Assembly: GCA_964576115.1 (NCBI GenBank)
Contig: CAZNUA010000032.1
Location: 1-17,056, forward strand
DNA: 17,056 nucleotides
Reading direction: 5' to 3'
From: CAYSYY01 sp964576115 [NCBI: uncultured Gemmatimonadota bacterium]
Lineage (GTDB): Bacteria; Blakebacterota; Blakebacteria; Blakebacterales
The stretch's first letter is position 1; every line of letters begins with the position of its first letter. Positions 1 through 5,982 of the stretch are shown piece after piece. Under the pieces are notes generated by a model. It saw only the letters and a list, made by a program, of their open reading frames with translations. It was not told the origin of the DNA and searched no databases. Position numbers and translations under genes: made by a program.

Positions 1-203
1 AGGCTGTGGCAGGGTGCCGGAGAGCATGACAGCGGGCATTGCCGGGTGTCATCAGCTACACAGAGGCCTCATATTACAAAGAGGTTTCATATCCGGCTGA
101 AGGAACCCGGGAACCCCGGAAAACGGCAATTGACGACGAAATTCAGTTACCTGCACCTCAGGGGAAGGGATTATTCACGCAAGTACCGCCAGGGCATCTC
201 ATC
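1..203. other. Left-edge noncoding stretch
   Basis: No convincing gene lies here. It is downstream of the minus-strand beta-lactamase-family gene, which ends at 204. It holds two imperfect 13-bp direct copies, AGAGGCCTCATAT (62-74) and AGAGGTTTCATAT (80-92), matching at 11 of 13 bases and starting 18 bp apart. It also holds a small hairpin, CCGGG-AAC-CCCGG (107-119), with no T-run on either side, so no terminator is called. A gene running leftwards out of the window could begin here (for example at an ATG on the minus strand at 26), but no ribosome binding site supports it. Confidence 0.5.
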
Positions 204-1370
204 TCAGCCGGAATTCACCAGGGTACTCCGGATCATGCTCAGGAATTCCAGATAGGTCCCGGTCCCCCGCGACTGGGAGAAGTAGAGCGCAATGAGATCC
301 TCTTCCGGAAAGGCGAAGGCGATAGTTCCATCGGAACCGATGTGACCGAAGCCTGAGATCCGTGGTTCGTCTGTTCCTCTCCCTTGATCCGGATCGGCCC
401 GCAACACATTCCAGTGCATGCCATATTGCGGGATCACGCCAGGGGCGAAAGCCGTAGCGACGATCTCGCGCGAGAGAAATCCCACATCATTTCCGTGATA
501 GCAATCCATCCATTTCGCCATGAACCGGGCGTAATCCAGTGGGGTGGAATAGACACCGCCGCTGGCCCGGAAAAAGGGGACCTTCTGCGCCTCGGTATGA
601 TCCCAGTACTTGATGTATCCGTCCTCTCCTTCCTGCAGTTCGTAGGTGCTGCTCACGCGGGGACGCCGGGGATCGTCGAGAGAAAGGAAGGTTAGGGTGT
701 CCTCCATCCCCAGGGGGGTCAGTATCCGCTCTTCGATGAACTGCTCGACCGGCATGCCGGATACTTCGGCGACGATCGCTCCCAGAGCAGCCGATCCTCC
801 ATCACAATAGAGGAACCCGGAACCCGGTTCGCGGTCGGGTCCTCTCTCCCCGAGGTCATCCACGGCTTCACGCAGATTCCGGTACGTGGCTATGTCTTTC
901 GGGTAACCGGGATCGGGAAAGCCGCTGCTGTGGTGGAGCAGATGGGTGATGGTGATATCTTCCGAGCGTTCATTTCTGAATGAGGGAAGGTAGTTCGCAA
1001 CGGGATCATCGAGCGAAAGGCGTCCCTGGTCCGCCAGCATGAGGATGGCAGTCCCCACAATCGGTTTGGTCATGGAGCGGACCCGGAAGATCGTGTTCCG
1101 GGTCATGGGCAGATTGCGTTCGCGATCTCTATCGCCGAATACTTCATGAAAGACCGTATATCGATTCTTGATTAATACGACTTCGGCTCCAACCACCTGT
1201 CCTGAATCCACCCATGATGCAACGAGTTCGGCCAGCGAGGTGAGGGTGCTGTCCTGTAGTCCCAGCCTGGACGGTTCAGCGGGGGGAAAGGGTGGTGAGC
1301 TGCTCTGCGCACAGGCCGCAGATACACTCAGCAGGGCAGATACACTCAGCAGGAGTGGCAGGAACAGCAC
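204..1370 (-). CDS. Exported serine beta-lactamase/esterase-family hydrolase
   Basis: This 388-residue protein belongs to the PF00144 family (class C beta-lactamases, D,D-peptidases and esterases). The catalytic Ser-x-x-Lys is S99-M-T-K102. The second motif is Y188-C-D190, where the family usually has Tyr-Ser-Asn, so Asn is replaced by Asp. The third is H343-I-G345, the His-x-Gly form common in the esterase-like branch rather than the Lys-Thr-Gly of true AmpC enzymes. Residues 1-22 are a hydrophobic export signal; an A-C-A stretch (19-21) suits signal peptidase I, while the cysteine gives only a poor lipobox. The start is GTG at 1368-1370: the frame has a stop eight codons upstream and no ATG between, with AAGGA about 14 bases ahead. 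The gene stands alone and divergent from the operon at 1668. Codon use is less GC-rich than in its neighbours, which hints at transfer. The substrate cannot be told; a peptidase or esterase is at least as likely as a resistance enzyme. Confidence 0.88.
   Translation of the reverse strand: MLFLPLLLSVSALLSVSAACAQSSSPPFPPAEPSRLGLQDSTLTSLAELVASWVDSGQVVGAEVVLIKNRYTVFHEVFGDRDRERNLPMTRNTIFRVRSMTKPIVGTAILMLADQGRLSLDDPVANYLPSFRNERSEDITITHLLHHSSGFPDPGYPKDIATYRNLREAVDDLGERGPDREPGSGFLYCDGGSAALGAIVAEVSGMPVEQFIEERILTPLGMEDTLTFLSLDDPRRPRVSSTYELQEGEDGYIKYWDHTEAQKVPFFRASGGVYSTPLDYARFMAKWMDCYHGNDVGFLSREIVATAFAPGVIPQYGMHWNVLRADPDQGRGTDEPRISGFGHIGSDGTIAFAFPEEDLIALYFSQSRGTGTYLEFLSMIRSTLVNSG
1318..1353. repeat. 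18-bp perfect tandem duplication in signal-peptide codons
   Basis: The unit GCAGATACACTCAGCAGG occurs twice head to tail at 1318-1335 and 1336-1353 with no mismatch. It lies within the first codons of the minus-strand beta-lactamase-family gene and makes the signal peptide read LSVSA-L-LSVSA. Because 18 is a multiple of 3, gain or loss of a unit keeps the frame and only changes the length of the hydrophobic core by six residues. Confidence 0.9.
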
Positions 1371-1390
1371 GGTACAGATCTGTATCCTTG

Positions 1391-1410
1391 GTCACCTACG
1401 CATAGGTGAC
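1391..1410. promoter_or_regulatory. Inverted repeat, probable repressor operator
   Basis: A perfect 8-bp inverted repeat, GTCACCTA and TAGGTGAC, is separated by CGCA. It sits 20 bp upstream of the GTG start of the beta-lactamase-family gene. A further half-site-like ATAGGT follows at 1411-1416. On the minus strand an AT-rich TATATA (1416-1421) lies 5 bp upstream of the palindrome, so if that is the -10 element the palindrome would cover the transcription start, as a repressor site would. I saw no good -35 element, and the binding protein is unknown. Confidence 0.45.
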
Positions 1411-1667
1411 ATAGGTATATATCGATACGTGTCGGTTGCAGGGAAGGTTTCGACAGGAACTTCGTCTATTTCATGTTCCGGTCCCTTACAGCTCGCCAGG
1501 GCTATCTTCCTCGATCGGGTGCCGGACCTGGTCGGTGAGCTGGACAAGGAGAGGGGACAAGCCAGTGGCCTTCTCGCTGGCGCCTGAGTCGGGGGTGGAC
1601 TACTCTTCCTGCCCGAATTGCATGCCATAGACAGCATTCACCTGCAGACGAGTGGAACGACCATCCG
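1411..1667. other. Divergent intergenic region
   Basis: This region lies between the minus-strand hydrolase gene and the plus-strand operon. It must hold the promoter of the operon, but I could not identify a convincing -35/-10 pair. One reading frame (1501-1587, plus strand) gives a protein-like stretch ending in VPDLVGELDKERGQASGLL and then a stop. It has no clear start and no recognised family, so it is either chance or a remnant. The ribosome binding site ahead of 1668 is weak. Confidence 0.4.
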
Positions 1668-3146
1668 ATGAACGAATCGTGCGGAGAGTGCCGAGAGATG
1701 TGCGCCTCGCGCCATGCCGGTCACGCCCACCTGGGACCGGAAGGGGGGCGGGGGCGTCTGACGGCCGTCATCGGCCTGCTCACAGGGGCCCTGGTGGTGA
1801 TTTTTATCGCCGCCAGGCTGTCGAACCGGGTAGGAGCGCAGGCCGGTCCGCCGCAGACCGATGTGCAGATCACGACCGGACCCGACTCGGCGGTCGAGAC
1901 CGCGATCGCCATCGACCCCACCGATCCCGACCACATCGTCGGATCGGCGGTGGTGACCTTCGGCGACCCGAGTCGGCGTTCGATCTCGAACTTCACCTAT
2001 GTGACCCGCGATGCCGGCCGGACCTGGACCGCGGTCGAGATGCCCAATCCCGAGAACCGGGTGCAGGGGGACGATGCGGTCGCGATCACGGCAGACGGCC
2101 GGGTCGTGCGCACCTACATCGCTTTTTCACAGCTCCGCAATCCCCGCGGCCTGCACCCCACGACGGGGATCTGGGTGGCCCTGTCCGATGACGGCGGCCT
2201 GACCTGGCGCGATCCCATCCCGGTCGTCGACCATGTCAATACGATTGAACCCTTCGAGGACAAACCCTACCCGGCGGTTGACATCGTCCGTGGCAGCCCG
2301 TACGAGGGCAGCGTCTATATCGCCTGGACCCGCTTCACCCGCTACGGCAGTCCCGCCCCGCAGGATTCCAGTTTCATCTACTTTGTCTATTCGCGCGATC
2401 GGGGCGAGACCTGGCACCGTCCCCTGCGTCTGCCGGCGGCCGGAGGCGATGCCCGCGACGGCGACAATACAGTCGAGGGGGCCGTACCGGCGGTGGGACC
2501 GGGGGGTGAGGTCTATCTTTCCTGGTCGGGCCCGCGGGGGATCGAGTTCACGCGTTCCGACGACGGCGGCGCGAGTTGGTCCGAAGCCCGTACCGTGCTC
2601 GACCAGCCGGGGGGCTGGGATATCGGCATAGCGGATTTGGGGCGGGCAAACGGCATGCCGGTGACCGGCTGCGATATTTCCTCTGGTCAGCACCGCGGCA
2701 CGGTCTATATCACCTGGGCCGATCTGCGGAATAACGGCGGTCAGGACGGGGATGCCGATGTCTTCGTGGCCCGCTCCGAAGACGGCGGCCGGAGCTGGAG
2801 CGAACCGGTCAGGGTCCACGCCGATCCGGTCGGCAACGGGCGCGATCAATTTTTTACCTGGCTCGGGGTCGATCCGGTCGACGGGAGCGTGAATGTGGTC
2901 TACTACGACCGCCGGGCCGGTGAGGGCCGGGCGCTGGAGGTCTGGCTGGCGCGCTCAGAAGACGGGGGGCGCACATTCACCGAACGCCGGATCAGTTCCG
3001 AGGGTTTCCGGCCCGACCGGCGTCGTTTCTTCGGCGATTACAACGGCATCAGCGCCTACGGGGGGCGGGTGGCCTGCCTGTGGACCCACTCGTTGCCCGA
3101 GGCGAACGTGCTGCGCGCTGCCGTCATAGACTTCAGGGAGCGTTGA
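1668..3146 (+). CDS. Membrane-anchored sialidase-fold (Asp-box) protein
   Basis: This 492-residue protein carries six Asp-box motifs of the form Ser/Thr-x-Asp-x-Gly-x-x-Trp/Phe: T113-W120, S173-W180, S242-W249, S297-W304, S370-W377 and S430-F437. One per blade is the mark of a six-bladed beta-propeller of the sialidase/BNR type. A single hydrophobic segment (about 32-49) should act as a signal anchor and place the propeller outside the cytoplasm. Before it lies a Cys/His-rich tail (C5, C8, C12, then H16, H19, H21). The family includes exo-sialidases but also many non-enzymatic propellers. I could not place the arginine triad or the nucleophilic tyrosine with confidence, so enzyme activity is unproven. 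The start is ATG at 1668, the first in-frame ATG; M11 is an alternative that would shorten the tail. It is the first gene of a tight five-gene operon, and its stop is 2 bp before the racemase start. Confidence 0.85.
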   Translation: MNESCGECREMCASRHAGHAHLGPEGGRGRLTAVIGLLTGALVVIFIAARLSNRVGAQAGPPQTDVQITTGPDSAVETAIAIDPTDPDHIVGSAVVTFGDPSRRSISNFTYVTRDAGRTWTAVEMPNPENRVQGDDAVAITADGRVVRTYIAFSQLRNPRGLHPTTGIWVALSDDGGLTWRDPIPVVDHVNTIEPFEDKPYPAVDIVRGSPYEGSVYIAWTRFTRYGSPAPQDSSFIYFVYSRDRGETWHRPLRLPAAGGDARDGDNTVEGAVPAVGPGGEVYLSWSGPRGIEFTRSDDGGASWSEARTVLDQPGGWDIGIADLGRANGMPVTGCDISSGQHRGTVYITWADLRNNGGQDGDADVFVARSEDGGRSWSEPVRVHADPVGNGRDQFFTWLGVDPVDGSVNVVYYDRRAGEGRALEVWLARSEDGGRTFTERRISSEGFRPDRRRFFGDYNGISAYGGRVACLWTHSLPEANVLRAAVIDFRER

Positions 3147-3148
3147 CC

Positions 3149-3883
3149 ATGGCTGAGGACCACCGCTGTATCGGTATCATCGGCGGGATGAGCGCCGAAT
3201 CGACCGCGACCTATTACCTGCACATCCACCACCTGCATTTCGCGGCCACGAACCGGCATGACTATCCGCGGATCGTGATCGGCTCGATTCCCTTCGAAGC
3301 GGTGAGCGAGGCCTCGCACGAGGGGGACTGGGAAGCGATCCGCGACATGGTCCAGGCCGAGGGGGAAGCTCTGGAGGCCGCCGGCGCCGATTTCCTGCTC
3401 ATCGCCACTAACACCATCCACAAGGTCATGCCGGAGCTGCGTTTCAGGCGCCCGATGCTGGCCCTCTACGACGCCGTGGTCGCTTCAGCAGCCGAGCGGG
3501 AGATCCGAACCCTCGGGCTGACCGGAACGCGCTTCACGATGTCGGACGGGTTTTACGCCGAGGCGCTCGAAGCCCGCGGCCTGAAGGTCATCATCCCGGC
3601 CGAGACCGATCAGGATACCATTCACCGCATCATCTATGACGAACTCACCGCCGGGGTCGTCGAACCCGCCAGTCAGCAGGCTTTCGCCGAGGCCGGCAGC
3701 CGGCTCGTCGAACGGGGAGCCGATGCGGTCCTGCTGGGCTGCACCGAACTGGAAATGCTCACCCGCGCCGGCGCGGTCGACCTGCCCCTGCTCGATACCA
3801 CCACCGCCCACGCCGAAGCGGCCTGGAAGTACGCCACCGGCCGGGCCGATTATCCGCTCTTCGTCGGCGCCGGCGTGCTCTGA
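3149..3883 (+). CDS. Aspartate/glutamate racemase-family protein (YgeA-like)
   Basis: This 244-residue protein of the PLP-independent Asp/Glu racemase superfamily is full length for the family. The N-terminal G-I-I-G-G-M-S (9-15) is the typical opening. The two catalytic positions are T87 in A-T-N-T-I-H and C198 in L-L-G-C-T-E. Most relatives have cysteine at both; Thr at the first and Cys at the second is the pattern described for E. coli YgeA, an atypical L-Asp/Glu or broad-specificity racemase. The likely reaction is interconversion of amino acid enantiomers in the cytoplasm, but the superfamily also holds maleate isomerases and arylmalonate decarboxylases, so the substrate is open. The start is ATG at 3149, with AGGGAG about 9 bp ahead inside the end of the upstream gene. 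The open frame reaches back to 3080, but that extension lies within the sialidase-fold gene and is rejected. TauE/SafE follows after 18 bp. Confidence 0.88.
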   Translation: MAEDHRCIGIIGGMSAESTATYYLHIHHLHFAATNRHDYPRIVIGSIPFEAVSEASHEGDWEAIRDMVQAEGEALEAAGADFLLIATNTIHKVMPELRFRRPMLALYDAVVASAAEREIRTLGLTGTRFTMSDGFYAEALEARGLKVIIPAETDQDTIHRIIYDELTAGVVEPASQQAFAEAGSRLVERGADAVLLGCTELEMLTRAGAVDLPLLDTTTAHAEAAWKYATGRADYPLFVGAGVL

Positions 3884-3901
3884 GCCAGGGGAGCGGACCG
3901 C

Positions 3902-4672
3902 ATGATCGAACCGTTCGGCCTCAGCGCCCTGCTGTACACCCTGACCGGAATCTGTGCCGGGCTGCTGGGCGCCATCCTCGGTCTGGGCGGGGGGGTGCTG
4001 ATCGTGCCGGTCCTGACCCTGCTGCTCAAAGTGCCGGCCCACATGGCGGTTGCGGCCAGCCTGGTGGGGGTGGTGGCGACTTCGGTCTCTTCGAGCGCCG
4101 GCTACATGAAACGGGGTCTGCCCCTGGTACGTACCGGCCTGACCCTGGAACTGACCACCATCGCGGGAGCGATCGTGGGCTCGATCGCCGCCGGTTACCT
4201 GCCCGATGACGCCATCTTCGTCCTCTTCAGCCTGCTCCTGCTCTACACCGCCTGGAACATGTGGCGGGGCCGACGGGTGCGCGAGGTCGAGGGTGATCCC
4301 GAGAGTTTCACGACCACCCCCCTGGCCCTGGTCGGTTCGGGTGCAGCCGGCTGTATTTCGGGTACCCTCGGGGTCGGAGGGGGGGTGCTCAAGGTGCCGG
4401 TCCTGAATATCCTGATCGGAGCCCCGATCCATCGCTCCACCTCGACCTCGACCTTCATGATGGGGCTTACCGCGGCAGCGGGTTGTGTCGCCTACTACGT
4501 GCGGGGGGAACTGCTCATCGCCCTGGCCGCCCCGCTGGTGGCCGGGGTGCTGATCGGAGCCCGTCTCGGGCCGCGCGCCGCTGTCAGGATCAAGGCCGCC
4601 GGAATCCGACGGGCCTTCGTGTTCGTGCTCGTCTTCGTGGCCATCCGCATGAGCTGGGGAGTTTTCGCATGA
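3902..4672 (+). CDS. TauE/SafE-family anion permease
   Basis: This 256-residue integral membrane protein has about eight predicted transmembrane segments in two homologous halves. The internal repeat is visible: residues 25-39 contain I-L-G-L-G-G-G-V-L-I-V-P-V-L and residues 155-169 contain T-L-G-V-G-G-G-V-L-K-V-P-V-L, each opening one half. This duplicated glycine-rich motif is the signature of PF01925 (TauE/SafE, formerly DUF81). Characterised members export sulfite or sulfonates such as sulfoacetate; others move different small anions or are uncharacterised. The protein acts in the inner membrane. The start is ATG at 3902, with GGGGAG about 8 bp upstream. Its stop overlaps the next start in an ATGA, a coupling often seen for this family with DUF1634 genes. 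The neighbouring racemase raises the possibility that it exports an organic acid or amino-acid-derived anion; that is inference. Confidence 0.92.
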   Translation: MIEPFGLSALLYTLTGICAGLLGAILGLGGGVLIVPVLTLLLKVPAHMAVAASLVGVVATSVSSSAGYMKRGLPLVRTGLTLELTTIAGAIVGSIAAGYLPDDAIFVLFSLLLLYTAWNMWRGRRVREVEGDPESFTTTPLALVGSGAAGCISGTLGVGGGVLKVPVLNILIGAPIHRSTSTSTFMMGLTAAAGCVAYYVRGELLIALAAPLVAGVLIGARLGPRAAVRIKAAGIRRAFVFVLVFVAIRMSWGVFA

Positions 4673-4998
4673 CCTCCGGATCCGGAGATAACCGCAGCCG
4701 GGTGGGGGAGAACCGGTTGACCGAAGGCTTGGCCGAGCTCTACCGGCGGGGTTATGCGGCCGTTCTGGTCCTGATGCTGGCCGCGCTGCTGAGTCCGGTC
4801 ACCGGCTGGGAGGCGGTGGACGACCTGGCTCTGATCGGGATCGTCGTCCTGCTGGCCCTGCCGCTCGTGTCGGCTTTCTGGGTGGGGCTGGCGGCTCTGC
4901 GCCGGCGGGATACGGCCCTGCTGGGCATCGTGATCGGAATTTTCGGCCTGCTCGTTGCGGCCACCATCCTGCCCTTCCTGCTCTCCGGGGGGAGCTGA
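4669..4998 (+). CDS. DUF1634-type small membrane protein
   Basis: This 109-residue protein has three predicted transmembrane helices (about 29-44, 53-75 and 82-105) and a short polar N-terminus. The order of hydrophobic segments, the L-x-x-P-L-V core at helix 2 and the R-R-R-D turn at 78-81 resemble DUF1634. I recall DUF1634 genes commonly sitting next to TauE/SafE permeases, which is exactly the arrangement here. The function is unknown; a small partner or stabiliser of the permease is the simplest idea. The start is ATG at 4669, inside the ATGA overlap with the permease stop. An open frame extends further upstream but lies entirely within the permease gene. The next gene begins 3 bp after its stop. 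Confidence 0.78.
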   Translation: MTSGSGDNRSRVGENRLTEGLAELYRRGYAAVLVLMLAALLSPVTGWEAVDDLALIGIVVLLALPLVSAFWVGLAALRRRDTALLGIVIGIFGLLVAATILPFLLSGGS

Positions 4999-5001
4999 CC
5001 C

Positions 5002-5949
5002 GTGCGGTCCCCCGCGCCTGCGATCGGCGCGCTGATTGTCCTGTTCGCGCTCGCCTCCGGCTGCGCTGCCCTGCCCGGCGGGGAGCGCCTGTACGCCGAG
5101 AGACCTTTCGAGCCGCCCCGGTCCTATGCCGGCGGGGTCGTCGTGACCGAGATCTTCGTGCCCGGCTCCTCGGCTCTGGAGCCCACCCTGCAGCAGCTGG
5201 CCGGCTACTATCCCGACACCTATATGGTTCCGCTGGCCTACCACGTACACATTCCACCGCCACAGCGGTACTACCGCAACACGAGGCTCGATAACCGGCT
5301 GAACGTGCTGGCCAATCCGGCCGGGGCCGATAGAGCCCGGTACTACGATGTCGTGGACCGCACCGCCGCTCTCGTGGACGGCGAACCGGTGGATCTCCCC
5401 GCGCCTTCCGGCGAGCAGATTCCGCAGGGACGTTACAACCTGCTTCGGGACGCGATCGACCGCGAGTTCAGATTCATTCCCCCCGTGACGATCGCCCTCG
5501 AGGTGGACCGGCAGAGCAGTTCCTTCACCATCGCGGTCGAGGTCAGGCCCCTGATCGATCTGGCCGGGCACGACCTGGTCCTGCGGGTCGCCCTGGCCGA
5601 ACGTGAGAGTTTTGTGCCCGGCGCACAGGCGGCCGGACCGCCGGGGCGCTATGACGAAAACGTCCATCCCTTCGTCGTCAGGCATTTCCTCGGCGGGGTG
5701 GACGGCTACCCGATCGCTTTCAGCGACGGCTCCTTCCGTATCCAGCAGCATGTCTCACTCGATCATGTTGCTCACTCTCTCATGAACTGGCTCAACGAGG
5801 AAGCGGCCCGGCTGGGGGTGACGGAAGGTCAGCAGCGGCTGATCGACAACCCCGAGATGATCGGAGCCGGAGGCATATATGTCGTGGCGTTCGTGCAGCG
5901 CGAGCAGGACCGGCGGATCCTGCAGGCGGCGGTCTGGTATCCGGAATAG
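5002..5949 (+). CDS. Lipoprotein, thioredoxin-fold Omp28/DUF1223-like without CxxC
   Basis: This 315-residue protein starts with a signal peptide (1-20) ending in the lipobox L17-A-S-G-C21, so it should be a lipoprotein of the cell envelope. The family is not certain. Residues 46-84 (V-V-V-T-E-I-F then L-A-Y-H-V-H-I) follow the pattern of Omp28/DUF1223 thioredoxin-fold proteins, where E-x-F-T is followed by Cys-x-x-Cys-Pro and later a Y/F-H-V. The end, V-V-A-F-V-Q and I-L-Q-A-A (294-310), also resembles the C-terminal strand of Omp28-like proteins. The redox cysteines are absent: at their places are S57 and E60, followed by the conserved P61. C21 is the only cysteine, so a disulfide role is excluded. 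It is the last gene of the operon. The start is GTG at 5002, 3 bp after the preceding stop, with a GGGGGGAG Shine-Dalgarno ahead of it. Confidence 0.72.
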   Translation: MRSPAPAIGALIVLFALASGCAALPGGERLYAERPFEPPRSYAGGVVVTEIFVPGSSALEPTLQQLAGYYPDTYMVPLAYHVHIPPPQRYYRNTRLDNRLNVLANPAGADRARYYDVVDRTAALVDGEPVDLPAPSGEQIPQGRYNLLRDAIDREFRFIPPVTIALEVDRQSSSFTIAVEVRPLIDLAGHDLVLRVALAERESFVPGAQAAGPPGRYDENVHPFVVRHFLGGVDGYPIAFSDGSFRIQQHVSLDHVAHSLMNWLNEEAARLGVTEGQQRLIDNPEMIGAGGIYVVAFVQREQDRRILQAAVWYPE

Positions 5950-5951
5950 AA

Positions 5952-5971
5952 CGGGCCAGGAGCCCGCGGGC
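5952..5971. terminator. GC-rich inverted repeat between convergent genes
   Basis: The stretch contains CGGGC (5952-5956), five bases, then GCCCG (5962-5966); the last part is also a perfect palindrome, GCCCGCGGGC (5962-5971). It lies in the 33-bp gap between the plus-strand lipoprotein gene and the minus-strand oxidoreductase gene, where a shared terminator would be expected. There is no T-run on either strand, so an intrinsic terminator is only a weak proposal. Confidence 0.25.
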
Positions 5972-5982
5972 GGTCGGCGGTC

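Noticed and set aside
107-119. Hairpin CCGGG-AAC-CCCGG downstream of the hydrolase gene
   Set aside because: The stem is only five pairs and no T-run follows on the minus strand, so it is not a credible terminator.
204-1370. Calling this gene an antibiotic-resistance beta-lactamase
   Set aside because: The motif set (SMTK, YCD, HIG) is that of the broad PF00144 family, and HIG in place of KTG leans towards esterase or peptidase members.
1371-1667. A specific promoter for the five-gene operon
   Set aside because: Several TTG and TATA-like words occur, but none form a pair with proper spacing and good match.
1668-3146. Calling this gene a true exo-sialidase
   Set aside because: Asp-boxes show the propeller fold only. 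The arginine triad, Tyr/Glu pair and acid-base Asp could not be placed by eye.
3485-5751. Long minus-strand open frames across the racemase, permease and lipoprotein genes
   Set aside because: They are shadows of well-supported plus-strand genes, with low-complexity polar composition, no ribosome binding sites and no recognisable motifs.
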